Shown: positions 1 to 6,681, counted from the first letter of the stretch. The stretch: DNA of 22,177 bases from DASYTH01 sp035762905 (GCF_035762905.1 NZ_DASUCC010000072.1:1-22177); one strand, 5' to 3'. Made by a program: numbers and translations. The notes: generated from the sequence alone by a model not told the origin.

Positions 1-1
1 C

Positions 2-682
2 ACCAACGGTTCCATCGCGGGTGTCGCCCTCGTCATGGCGCGCACCGGCGGGCCGGGCGCGCGCGGGGTGTCGGCGTTCCTGGTGCCCACCGACCGGCCG
101 GGCTTCTCCGCGGTGCCGCTGCACGGCAAGCTCGGGCTGCGCTCCTGCGACACCGCCGAGCTGGTGCTGGACGGCGTCGAGGTGGGGGAGGAGGCCCTCC
201 TCGGTGCCGAGGGCGAGGGCATCAAGGTGGCGCTGTCGGCGCTGGACGACGGCCGGATGTCGATCGCCGCCTCGTGCACCGGCGTGGGTCAGGCGGCGCT
301 GGACACGATGGTGGCCTACGCCGGGTCGCGCGAGCAGTTCGGCAAGCCGATCGCCGGGCACCAGCTGGTCCAGGAGATGATCGCCGACTCGGCCGTCGAC
401 GTGGACGCGTCGCGGCTGCTGACCTGGGCGGTCGCGGACCTCAAGACCCGGGGCGAGCGCTACTCGCTCGCCGCGTCGAAGGCCAAGCTCTTCGCCACCG
501 AGGCGTCGGTGCGGGTGGCCAACGCGTGCATCCAGGTGCACGGCGGCTACGGGTACGTCGACGAGTACCCGGCCGCGAAGTACCTCCGGGACGCCCGGGT
601 CACCACCCTCTACGAGGGCACCAGCCAGGTGCAGAAGCTGCTCATCGGCCGGGCGCTGACCGGGATCAACGCGCTTCGCTGA
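2..682 (+). CDS. Acyl-CoA dehydrogenase, C-terminal part (5' truncated by window edge)
   Basis: FAD-dependent alpha,beta-dehydrogenation of an acyl-CoA thioester, passing electrons to ETF; cytoplasmic fatty-acid or branched-chain acyl oxidation. The frame is open from base 2, so the gene begins upstream. Visible are the middle beta domain (TNGSIAG onward, with GKLGLRS) and the C-terminal helical domain: DDGRMSIAA, REQFGKPI, the flavin-binding IQVHGGYGY, and LYEGTSQVQ, whose Glu is the usual catalytic base of short/medium-chain enzymes. The C-terminal half is complete and looks active. Substrate cannot be decided from this part. The last 17 nt overlap the 3' end of the convergent VOC gene. Family assignment is firm; chain-length class is not. 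Confidence 0.95.
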   Translation, partial: TNGSIAGVALVMARTGGPGARGVSAFLVPTDRPGFSAVPLHGKLGLRSCDTAELVLDGVEVGEEALLGAEGEGIKVALSALDDGRMSIAASCTGVGQAALDTMVAYAGSREQFGKPIAGHQLVQEMIADSAVDVDASRLLTWAVADLKTRGERYSLAASKAKLFATEASVRVANACIQVHGGYGYVDEYPAAKYLRDARVTTLYEGTSQVQKLLIGRALTGINALR

Positions 683-1079
683 TGACGGCGTACGGGTCGT
701 AGGTGCCGAACGACCACAGGTTGCCCTCCGGGTCCCTGGCGCTGTACTCGGTGGAGCCGTAGTCCATCTCCGCCAGCTCGCGCACGATGGTGGCGCCGTG
801 CGCTCTGGCGTCTTCAAGGTGGGTCCGGGGGTCGTCGACCACGACGTAGACGCTGACCGTGCCGGCCAGCGGGTCCGGCGTTCCCCCGCCGAGCCAGCCG
901 GACTGTTGACCACCGCCGAACATGATCATGCCGGCGCCCAGGCGGAGCTCGGCGTGCGAGATCGAGCCGTCCGCACCGCGGTGCACGCTCACCTCCTCGA
1001 ACCCGAAGGCCTTGGTCAGAAAGTCGAGTGCGGCCAGGCTGTCGCGGTACTTCAGCGCGGGGAAGATGTTCGGTCTCAT
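666..1079 (-). CDS. VOC (glyoxalase/bleomycin-resistance fold) family protein, 137 aa
   Basis: Small vicinal-oxygen-chelate fold protein. It opens with NIFPALKYRDSLAALDFLTKAFGF, the usual first beta-alpha unit of PhnB/glyoxalase-like members, and ends with the SARDPEGNLWSFGTY strand where the family places its metal-ligand Glu. The GGG-rich loop at about residues 55-68 is typical of this subgroup. Members range from metal-dependent lyases and dioxygenases to binding or resistance proteins, so the reaction cannot be named. It is the last gene of a leftward three-gene operon: its ATG lies 10 nt after the AraC-type gene's stop codon. Its 3' end overlaps the convergent acyl-CoA dehydrogenase gene. 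Confidence 0.88.
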   Translation of the reverse strand: MRPNIFPALKYRDSLAALDFLTKAFGFEEVSVHRGADGSISHAELRLGAGMIMFGGGQQSGWLGGGTPDPLAGTVSVYVVVDDPRTHLEDARAHGATIVRELAEMDYGSTEYSARDPEGNLWSFGTYDPYAVISEAR

Positions 1080-1089
1080 GATCGCGACA

Positions 1090-1869
1090 CTAGGTCGCGG
1101 GGACCCCGGGGTATTGGACGGATGTGACCTGCCCGGCGAGGAACCCGGTCGGGGTGGTGCCGGTGAACGCGCGGAAGTCCCGGATCAGGTGCGCCTGGTC
1201 GTAGTAGCCGCACTCGGCCGCCAGCTCGGTCCACCGGACGGGTCCGGCACCCAGCCGGCTCACCAGGTGCCGGAACCGGAGCACCCGGGCGACAGTCTTG
1301 GGCGGCAGGCCGACCTGCCGCTGGAACCGGTCGACCAGGTGCCGGCGGCTCCAGCCGACCTCCTCGGCCAGCGCACCCACCGGCCGCGTGCCCCGGCTCT
1401 CGGTCAGCCGGCGCAGCGCGACGGCCACCTCGGGCGCGGGGACCGGACCGCGACCGGCCCGGTCCAACAGGAACGCGTCGAGCACCGCCCGCCGGTCCGG
1501 CGCCCCGGCCAGCCGGTCGGCCAGGTCTTCGATGCCGGGAAGGACGTCGACCAGGTCGATGACCCGATTGGTCAGCTCGTGCATGGGCGTGCCGAGCAGC
1601 CGGTAGGCGCCCAACGGGGTGAGTTTCAGGTCGAGACACTCGATCTCCCCGCCCTGGTCGACGGTCGCCGGTCGGTCAGTGAGCCCCGCGACGAAGCAGC
1701 GCGGCAGCCCGCCCCAGGTCGGACCCAGGTTGAGAATCAGGGTCACCGTCGGCGCCGGCGTGGCCAGCCAGCGCTCGTGCGCGGTGGCCGGCTGGGCGAA
1801 AGCGACGTAGCCGCGCCGAAGCAGCGGACCGAGACGGGGATCGGGCGCCAGCACCGCGTTGTGCTCCAT
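1090..1869 (-). CDS. AraC-family transcriptional regulator, 259 aa
   Basis: DNA-binding regulator with an N-terminal sensing domain (about residues 1-150; short motifs such as LILNLGPTWGG and GGEIECLDLKLTPLGAYRLLG) and a C-terminal double helix-turn-helix (about 160-255). In the latter, ALAEEVGWSRRHLVDRFQRQVG is the first HTH and the second ends in ECGYYDQAHLIRDFRAFTG TTPTGF, the classic AraC signature. It lies between two VOC genes on the same strand, 3 nt after the upstream VOC stop and 10 nt before the next VOC start, so all three are probably co-transcribed. This points to regulation of the VOC proteins or of a nearby pathway, but no ligand can be inferred. Confidence 0.93.
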   Translation of the reverse strand: MEHNAVLAPDPRLGPLLRRGYVAFAQPATAHERWLATPAPTVTLILNLGPTWGGLPRCFVAGLTDRPATVDQGGEIECLDLKLTPLGAYRLLGTPMHELTNRVIDLVDVLPGIEDLADRLAGAPDRRAVLDAFLLDRAGRGPVPAPEVAVALRRLTESRGTRPVGALAEEVGWSRRHLVDRFQRQVGLPPKTVARVLRFRHLVSRLGAGPVRWTELAAECGYYDQAHLIRDFRAFTGTTPTGFLAGQVTSVQYPGVPAT

Positions 1870-1872
1870 CGC

Positions 1873-2247
1873 TCAGCCGTACTGCGCGATGGACAGTGTG
1901 TTGCCGTCCGGATCCTTGAACCACAGCACCCGGACGCCGTCCGGGTTGGCCCACACGCCGTCGTCGTCCTGCTCCACCCCCTCGTACCGGACGGCCGGGA
2001 TCCCCGCGTCCGTCAGTTCCCGGGCGGTGGCGTAGATGTCCGGCACCGCCCAGCCGAGCACCGTGAACCGCTGTGGGTCGAACCCGGACACCTTCGTCAC
2101 CCGCAGCATCGTTCCCGCCGACCGGAACACACAGGCGAACTCGTTGACCGACTCGAGCTCCAGCCCCAGGGTGCCGCCATAGAAGGCGCGCGCCCGCTCC
2201 AGGTCCGTGGTCGGCACGAAGGCAGTCAGTTCCGCGGCGGCGAGCAT
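1873..2247 (-). CDS. VOC (glyoxalase-like) family protein, 124 aa
   Basis: First gene of the leftward operon. It shows one complete VOC module pair: TAFVPTTDLERARAFYGGTLGLEL (first beta-alpha-beta unit) and VLWFKDPDGNTLSIAQYG (last strand, with the FKDPDGN motif common to lactoylglutathione-lyase-like proteins). It is of usual single-domain length and not closely similar to the VOC protein at 666-1079, so the two are not a recent duplication. Its start lies 50 bp from the divergent gene at 2298, so both promoters share that short spacer. Substrate unknown. Confidence 0.88.
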   Translation of the reverse strand: MLAAAELTAFVPTTDLERARAFYGGTLGLELESVNEFACVFRSAGTMLRVTKVSGFDPQRFTVLGWAVPDIYATARELTDAGIPAVRYEGVEQDDDGVWANPDGVRVLWFKDPDGNTLSIAQYG

Positions 2248-2263
2248 GGCCGGACTCTACGAC

Positions 2264-2288
2264 GTTTGCGTGCCGCAGGGTCGGGTAG
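2264..2288 (+). promoter_or_regulatory. Sigma-F/sigma-B-type stress promoter
   Basis: GTTT at 2264-2267, a 15-nt spacer, then GGGTAG at 2283-2288, matching the known actinobacterial sigma-F/sigma-B pattern (GTTT, 15-17 nt, GGGTA-like). The ATG at 2298 begins 9 nt after the -10 element, exactly the geometry seen before whiB3 in this window. A start site about 7 nt downstream would leave a leader of only a few bases. Confidence 0.6.
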
Positions 2289-2297
2289 CCGACCCGC

Positions 2298-2774
2298 ATG
2301 GCAGCCGAACCGTTGCGCATCTATCTGACCGACCACCTGGCCGGGGCCACCGCGGGAACCAACCTGGCCAGGAAGATCGCCGAGGAGAACACGGGTACCC
2401 AACTCGGGGACGTCATGAGCGCCCTGGCCGCCGACATCGAGACGGACCGCACGACCCTGGAAAATTTGGTCGCCAAGCTCGGCTTTGGCCGGAGCACCCT
2501 GAAGGAAGCGGCCGGCTGGGTCGCGGAAAGGTTCACCCGCCTCAAGTTCTCCGAGCCACTGGCCGGCTCCCGCCACCTCAAGCTCCTTCTCGAACTCGAG
2601 ACCCTGTCCCTGGGCATCGAAGGCAAACTCGCCATGTGGCGCGCCCTGCAAACCCGCACCGAGCCCCTCCCCGCCGACTTCGACCTCGACGACCTGATCA
2701 AACGCGCCGAAGAACAACGCGCCACCGTCGAACGCCACCGCCTCGAAGCCGCCAGCCTCGCCTTCACCCCCTGA
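2298..2774 (+). CDS. Conserved hypothetical helical protein, 158 aa, probable stress-regulon member
   Basis: Function not known. The protein is almost entirely alpha-helical by eye: LRIYLTDHLAGATAGTNLA, a charged helix around DVMSALAADIETDRTTLENL, an amphipathic LKLLLELETLSLGIEGKLAMW and a final helix EEQRATVERHRLEAA. This suggests a four- or five-helix bundle, and I recall similar short actinobacterial proteins without assigned function. There is no signal peptide, no membrane segment and no conserved Cys or His cluster. The ATG follows a sigma-F-type promoter (2264-2288), so induction by general stress is inferred. The second half uses strikingly C-ending codons. The 21-nt repeat array starts 46 nt after its stop codon. 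Confidence 0.82.
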   Translation: MAAEPLRIYLTDHLAGATAGTNLARKIAEENTGTQLGDVMSALAADIETDRTTLENLVAKLGFGRSTLKEAAGWVAERFTRLKFSEPLAGSRHLKLLLELETLSLGIEGKLAMWRALQTRTEPLPADFDLDDLIKRAEEQRATVERHRLEAASLAFTP

Positions 2775-2923
2775 TCCCAGCCACCCAAAGCCCCGCGCGC
2801 GCCACCACGCCCACCCCCGCGAGTCACCGTCTCCAGCAACCGACCCGCCGGTACCGGCCCAAGCGAGTCACGGGCTCCGGCCTGATGAGTCACCAGTCCG
2901 GCCGCAACCCCTAGCAACGCCCG

Positions 2924-2962
2924 GCGCCTGCTGCGCCGGGCCGCGCCGCAGGCGCGGCCCGG
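2924..2962. repeat. GC-rich nested palindrome (two mutually exclusive hairpins)
   Basis: Arms GCGCCTGCTGCGC (2924-2936) and GCGCCGCAGGCGC (2943-2955) pair with one mismatch. An alternative hairpin pairs CCGGGCCGCGCC (2936-2947) with GGCGCGGCCCGG (2951-2962) across a 3-nt loop, perfectly. The two folds exclude each other. The same design recurs at 3264-3302. Confidence 0.85.
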
Positions 2963-3043
2963 GACGCCATCACGAGTGCCAGTCCCGGTCGCACCGGCGG
3001 TTCGTGTGCCTTGAGTTGGTGGTTGGGGTGTCCTGAGTCGGCG

Positions 3044-3076
3044 ACTCGCCGAACGTGGTCGCGATTCTCGGCGAGT
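3044..3076 (+). repeat. Conserved hairpin with 9-bp stem and 15-nt loop, copy 1
   Basis: ACTCGCCGA (3044-3052) and its exact reverse complement TCGGCGAGT (3068-3076) are separated by 15 nt. Copies with the same arms and the same 15-nt loop length, but different loop sequence, lie at 3374-3406 and 12425-12457. Confidence 0.8.
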
Positions 3077-3263
3077 TGCCGGTTGCGGCAACCGAGCTGC
3101 CGGTTCCGGGTCGGTGAGTCGTCGGTTCCAGCACCCGAAATCACCGCTTCCAGCACCCGAGCCGTAGCTTCCAGCACCCGAGCGGTTGCTTCCAGCACCC
3201 GAGTCGCCGGTGCCGGTCCGTTGAGTTGCCAGCCTGGGCCCAAAGCCCAGCAAGCCCGGCTCG

Positions 3264-3302
3264 GCGCCTGCGGCGCCGGGCCGCGCCGCAGGCGCGGCCC
3301 GG
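3264..3302. repeat. GC-rich nested palindrome, second copy
   Basis: GCGCCTGCGGCGC (3264-3276) pairs perfectly with GCGCCGCAGGCGC (3283-3295). Alternatively CCGGGCCGCGCC (3276-3287) pairs with GGCGCGGCCCGG (3291-3302) over a GCA loop. It is a near-identical copy of 2924-2962, 340 bp downstream. Confidence 0.88.
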
Positions 3303-3373
3303 GCGCTGACCGCGTCCGGTTCGAACCCGGGGTTCGTGGGCTCGAGGTGGTGACTCGGGTGCCCGAGATGGCG

Positions 3374-3406
3374 ACTCGCCGAACGTTGCGGCGATCCTCG
3401 GCGAGT
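3374..3406 (+). repeat. Conserved hairpin with 9-bp stem and 15-nt loop, copy 2
   Basis: ACTCGCCGA (3374-3382), a 15-nt loop, then TCGGCGAGT (3398-3406). It lies 330 bp after copy 1 inside a roughly 110-bp similar segment that begins near 2982 and 3314 respectively. Confidence 0.8.
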
Positions 3407-3446
3407 CGTCGGGTCCGGCAACTGGGTGGGGCTTCGGCGGGGGTGA

Positions 3447-3471
3447 GTTGACGTGCGGGCACGGGGGGTAA
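3447..3471 (+). promoter_or_regulatory. Weak candidate sigma-F-type promoter for the nuo operon
   Basis: GTTG at 3447-3450, a 15-nt spacer and GGGTAA at 3466-3471 resemble the three stronger sigma-F-type sites in this window, with one mismatch in the -35 element. The -35 part overlaps the last repeat unit. An imperfect hairpin (GGGAATTCC 3474-3482 with GGAATCCC 3497-3504) follows in what would be the leader. No better promoter is visible before nuoA. Confidence 0.3.
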
Positions 3472-3589
3472 TCGGGAATTCCTCCTTGTGTGGCACGGAA
3501 TCCCTCGATGGCCGGTTGGCGGATCACCCGTCGTGCTGGATTGTCGTAGACGGCGTGCGATCGTGAGTGCACCCCGGGAGGTGTCGCCG

Positions 3590-3952
3590 GTGGACGGTTA
3601 CGGCGGGGGGTACGCGTTGGTCGCGGTGCTGCTGGTGGTCGGCGTGGTGATCTTCGTGGGGGCGGTCGGGGTGAACCGGGTGTGGCGGCCGGACCGGTCC
3701 ACCGCGCGGAGGGTGCTCAGCGATGAGTGCGGGGTGGATCTGATTGGCGGGGGCCGGGCGCAGTCCTATGTGCGTTACTACGTTTTCACCTTTTTCTACC
3801 TGGTGTTCGCGGTGGACGCGGTGTTCCTGTTCCCGTGGGCGACCGTGTTCGGGTTCGGTGGCGGCACGCTGGTCGCGATGTTCGTGGTCCTCGGGTTCCT
3901 TGCGGTGGGGATCCTCTATGCCTGGCGCACGGGGGTGCTGTCGTGGGGGTGA
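3590..3952 (+). CDS. nuoA: NADH-quinone oxidoreductase subunit A (NuoA), 120 aa
   Basis: Small three-helix membrane subunit at the junction of complex I's membrane arm. I chose GTG 3590 because GGGAGG (3576-3581) sits 8 nt upstream and the resulting 120 aa is the usual family length; in-frame GTGs at 3563 and 3581 are alternatives. Hydrophobic segments cover about residues 8-28, 61-82 and 87-109. The loop motif DECGVDLIGG corresponds to the conserved ECG/ESG loop. In the second helix the usual FDVE reads FAVD (Asp to Ala, Glu to Asp), altering two normally conserved acidic residues. It is first in a reduced operon: nuoJ follows after a 15-codon ORF, with no nuoB-I between. Family assignment is firm. 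Confidence 0.9.
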   Translation: MDGYGGGYALVAVLLVVGVVIFVGAVGVNRVWRPDRSTARRVLSDECGVDLIGGGRAQSYVRYYVFTFFYLVFAVDAVFLFPWATVFGFGGGTLVAMFVVLGFLAVGILYAWRTGVLSWG

Positions 3953-3996
3953 CCCGGCGCTGGACGCCCGACATGCGGCCCGACGAGTCCGAATGA
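3949..3996 (+). CDS. 15-codon ORF coupled between nuoA and nuoJ (possible remnant or linker ORF)
   Basis: GTG 3949 overlaps the nuoA stop as GTGA, and its own TGA (3994-3996) overlaps the nuoJ ATG as ATGA. The peptide VTRRWTPDMRPDESE is charged, not hydrophobic. The double overlap is exactly what a real coupled cistron would show, and this is also the position where nuoB-I stand in complete operons. It could be a scar of their deletion or a translational relay; I do not recognise the peptide. Confidence 0.4.
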   Translation: MTRRWTPDMRPDESE

Positions 3997-4520
3997 CCGG
4001 AGCGGAGATCGTGTTCGGCCTGCTCGGCGTGGCCACGCTGGCCGCCGCGGTGCTCGTGGTGACCACCCGGCACCTGGTCCGGGCCGCGCTGTGGCTGGTG
4101 GTCGCGCTCGGCGCGCTGGCCGGCTGCTTTCTGGTGCTCACCGCGGAGCTGGTGGCCTGGGTGCAGGTGCTGATCTACGTGGGCGCGGTCGTGGTCCTGC
4201 TGCTGTTCGGGATCGTGCTCACCCGGGCGCCGATCGGTCGATCGTCCGATGTGGACAGTAGGAACCGGTGGGCCGCGCTGGTGGTCGCGCTGAGCACCGC
4301 CGGCGCGCTGGTCACCGTCGTGGTGTCCGGATTTCGGGACGCCTACACCGATCTCGGCACCCCGGCGGGCAGCGCGAGCACCATGAGAGCCGGCATCTTC
4401 CGGTACTGGGTGCTGCCGTTCGAGGCACTGTCGGTACTGCTGCTGGCCGCGCTGGTCGGCGCGATCGTGCTGACCCGGGTGGACATCGGACAACGCGGTC
4501 CGGGCGGCGGAGATGCGTGA
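3993..4520 (+). CDS. nuoJ: NADH-quinone oxidoreductase subunit J (NuoJ), 175 aa
   Basis: Five-helix membrane subunit that links the quinone-site end of complex I to the antiporter-like subunits. The start ATG gives the usual N-terminus (TGAEIVFGLLGVATLAAAVLV). Diagnostic is AELVAWVQVLIYVGAVVVLLLF (about residues 48-70), the NuoJ third-helix motif with its Tyr-Val-Gly-Ala core and pi-bulge region. A loop of about 50 residues then leads to a final helix (about 146-164). The ATG overlaps the preceding mini-ORF, and the stop shares one base with the nuoK ATG, so expression is translationally coupled. Length matches short NuoJ proteins. Confidence 0.92.
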   Translation: MTGAEIVFGLLGVATLAAAVLVVTTRHLVRAALWLVVALGALAGCFLVLTAELVAWVQVLIYVGAVVVLLLFGIVLTRAPIGRSSDVDSRNRWAALVVALSTAGALVTVVVSGFRDAYTDLGTPAGSASTMRAGIFRYWVLPFEALSVLLLAALVGAIVLTRVDIGQRGPGGGDA

Positions 4521-4852
4521 TGCACCTGATCTACCCGGTGGTGCTCGCCGCGCTGCTGTTCTCGGTCGGGATATACGGCGTGCTGGCCCGTCGCAACGTG
4601 ATCCTGGTGCTGATGTCGGTCGAGCTGATGCTCAACGCGGTCAACCTCAACCTGGTGACGTTCGATGTGTGGCTCGCCGACGTGCTGCGCTCGGGGCAGA
4701 CCCTGGCCCTGTTCACGATCGTCATCGCGGCCGCCGAGGTCGGGTTGGGTCTGGCGATCGTGTTGCTGGTGTTCCGTAATCGCAGCACGATCGCCGTGGA
4801 CGCGCTGCGCGAGCTGGCCGACCGCGACGCCGGTGAGGTGCTGAACCGATGA
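4520..4852 (+). CDS. nuoK: NADH-quinone oxidoreductase subunit K (NuoK), 110 aa
   Basis: Three-helix, MrpC-like membrane subunit in the proton path. Both key membrane glutamates are present: E35 in LMSVELMLNAVNLN and E73 in AAAEVGLGLAIVLLVFRN, matching E. coli NuoK E36 and E72. Length of 110 aa is slightly above the usual 100 because of a polar tail (ALRELADRDAGEVLNR). ATG 4520 shares a base with the nuoJ stop; an in-frame GTG at 4517 would add one residue. The stop overlaps the nuoL ATG (ATGA). Confidence 0.94.
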   Translation: MHLIYPVVLAALLFSVGIYGVLARRNVILVLMSVELMLNAVNLNLVTFDVWLADVLRSGQTLALFTIVIAAAEVGLGLAIVLLVFRNRSTIAVDALRELADRDAGEVLNR

Positions 4853-6681
4853 CCGTCGGGACCTTGGCGGCGCTGGCCGTGCTGGCCCCGTTCGCCGCGG
4901 CCGCCCTCGGGTTGCCACTCGGCCGGGTCCTCTCGGCCAGCGCGCTCGCGCTGTCCGGCACGTTCCTGGCCGCGGCGCTGGGGATCCTGGTGGCGTCCTT
5001 CGCCGCGGCGGCACCGGCCCGGGTCTGGGAGACGGCCGCCGTGCTCACCCCGACCGGCACCATCCCGGTCACACTCGGCGTGCTGGTGGACGGATTGTCC
5101 GGCACGGTCGCGGTGATGGTCGCGCTGGTGGCGCTGGCCGTGCAGATGTACTCGGTGGGCTACCTGCGGCACGACCCGCGCTACCCGTCCTACGCGGCGC
5201 TGGTGTCGCTGTTCACCGCGGCCATGCTGACCGTGGTGCTCGCCGCCGACCTGCTGGTGGTCTACGCCGGCTGGGAGGTCATGGGCATCTGCTCGTACCT
5301 GCTGATCGGGCACCGCTGGGAGCGGCAGGCGAACTCGGCCGCGGCGGTGAAGTCGTTCCTGATGACCCGGTTCGGCGATGTCGGGTTCCTGTTCGGGATC
5401 TTCGTGCTCGGGGTGGCCGCCGGCTCGTTCCGGATCTCCGACGTGCTGGCCGCGGTGCCGGAGCTGCCGGCCGGCACGCTGCTGGCCGCGACCCTGCTGC
5501 TGGTGGCCGGCGTGGTCGGCAGGTCGGCGCAGTTTCCGCTGCACACCTGGCTGCCCGACGCGATGGCCGGGCCGGCGCCGGTGAGCGCGCTGATCCATGC
5601 GGCGACCATGGTGGCGGCCGGCGTGTACGTGGTGGCCCGGCTGTTCCCGGCGTTCGAGGCGGCGCCGGTCAGCCTGAACGTGCTGGCGGTGCTCGCCGTC
5701 GTGTCGATGGTCGGCGCCGCGCTGGCCGCGCTGACCGCGGGCGACCTCAAGCGGGTGCTGGCCTACTCGACGATCAGCCAGGTGAGCCTGATGTTCGCCG
5801 CGCTGGCGATCGGTGCCCGGGTGCCGGCGGTCGGGCACCTGCTGTCCCATGCGGCGTTCAAGGCGCTGCTGTTCCTGTGCGCCGGTGCGGTGATCATGAT
5901 GGTGGGCAGTTCGCTGCTGACCGACCTCGGCGGGCTGCGCGAGGTCATGCCGGTCACCTTCGTCACCATGACCATCGGGTTCGCCGCGCTCGCCGGTCTG
6001 CCGCCGACCAGCGGATTCTTCATCAAGGACGCGCTGGTCACGGCGGCCGAGCAGGCCGCGCGGGGTGGCCCGGCTCCGGTCGGCGCCGCGACCGCCGTCC
6101 TGGTGCTCGGCGCCCTGCTGCTGACCGGACTGCTCACCGGCGCCTACGTCACCCGGGCCTGGCTGCTGACCTTCTTCGGCCCGCCGCGCGCTCGGTTCCA
6201 GCCGGTGCACCCCGAGGCGCCGCCGGTGATGACACTTCCGCTGCTGGCCCTGGCCGTGCCCGCGCTGCTGCTCGGCTTCGGCGGCCTGAACTGGGAAACC
6301 CTGCGCCCGCAGCGGGACAGCGCGCTGTTGTCGGTGCTGCTGGCCGGAATCGGCGTGGTGGCCGCCTACGCCGGCTGGCGTGCGGACCCGGTGCGCGACC
6401 CGGCCGTCGCGCTCGGCCGGCTGCGCGGCCTGTTCGCCACCGCGCTGCACACCAACGACCTGTACGAGCGCACCGTGGCCCGCGCGGTCCGCAGGCTGGC
6501 CACCGTCGTGGCCGGAGTGGACGATCGAGTGGTCGGCCGCGCGGTTACCGGCGTCGGCCGCGGCGCCCGCCGGCTCGGCGGCGTGATCAGGTTGACCCAG
6601 AACGGAAATCCGCAGTTCTATCTGACCGGATTGCTGGCCGGTGTCCTGCTGCTCGCGGTCGGCGTGGTGCTCCTCACATGA
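4849..6681 (+). CDS. nuoL: NADH-quinone oxidoreductase subunit L (NuoL), 610 aa
   Basis: Largest antiporter-like subunit of the complex I membrane arm, distal proton channel. Full length compared with E. coli (about 613 aa), including the long C-terminal lateral-helix region (about 525-590) and last membrane segment. Conserved features: GWEVMG with E143, GHRWERQANSAAAVKSFLMTRFGD with D177, PLHTWLPDAMAGPAPVSALIHAATMV with H232 and H250, SHAAFKALLF, and FFIKDAL with the late Lys-Asp pair. One departure: the TM7 motif normally reading GKSAQ is GRSAQ here, placing Arg225 where the channel lysine (E. coli K229) is expected. The start overlaps the nuoK stop (ATGA). Confidence 0.95.
   Translation: MTVGTLAALAVLAPFAAAALGLPLGRVLSASALALSGTFLAAALGILVASFAAAAPARVWETAAVLTPTGTIPVTLGVLVDGLSGTVAVMVALVALAVQMYSVGYLRHDPRYPSYAALVSLFTAAMLTVVLAADLLVVYAGWEVMGICSYLLIGHRWERQANSAAAVKSFLMTRFGDVGFLFGIFVLGVAAGSFRISDVLAAVPELPAGTLLAATLLLVAGVVGRSAQFPLHTWLPDAMAGPAPVSALIHAATMVAAGVYVVARLFPAFEAAPVSLNVLAVLAVVSMVGAALAALTAGDLKRVLAYSTISQVSLMFAALAIGARVPAVGHLLSHAAFKALLFLCAGAVIMMVGSSLLTDLGGLREVMPVTFVTMTIGFAALAGLPPTSGFFIKDALVTAAEQAARGGPAPVGAATAVLVLGALLLTGLLTGAYVTRAWLLTFFGPPRARFQPVHPEAPPVMTLPLLALAVPALLLGFGGLNWETLRPQRDSALLSVLLAGIGVVAAYAGWRADPVRDPAVALGRLRGLFATALHTNDLYERTVARAVRRLATVVAGVDDRVVGRAVTGVGRGARRLGGVIRLTQNGNPQFYLTGLLAGVLLLAVGVVLLT

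Larger units (their letters stand above)
2821..3452 (+). repeat. Composite intergenic repeat block 1 (21-22-nt GAGTYRCC units, hairpins, palindromes)
   Basis: This holds most of the 815-bp gene-free stretch between the 2298 gene and nuoA. The basic unit is about 21 nt: GAGTYRCC, 4 variable bases, then CCGGCAACC or CCAGCAACC. Unit starts that I can index are 2821, 2842, 2865, 2887, then 3013, 3035, then 3073, 3094, 3116, 3137, 3159, 3180, 3201, 3223, then 3344, 3365, then 3403, 3424, 3445. Spacing is 21-23 nt within each run. Two GC-rich palindromes (2924-2962, 3264-3302) and two copies of a 9-bp-stem hairpin (3044-3076, 3374-3406) divide the runs, so 2.92-3.26 kb and 3.26-3.45 kb are offset copies about 330-340 bp apart. 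Frame-breaking spacing argues against coding. No transposase is present. Confidence 0.85.

Noticed and set aside
3312..3340. tRNA T-arm-like sequence GGTTCGAACCC
   Set aside because: No acceptor, D or anticodon arms around it, and the related copy at 2982-3006 lacks it; chance within the repeat.
2821..3452. CRISPR array
   Set aside because: Period is 21-22 nt with diverged repeats and only a few free bases between conserved ends; there are no constant repeats with 30-40-nt unique spacers and no cas genes.
2321..3496. 391-aa minus-strand frame over repeat block 1
   Set aside because: Antisense to the well-supported 2298 gene and then pure repeat translation (Arg, Ala, Pro, Ser-rich); no domain.
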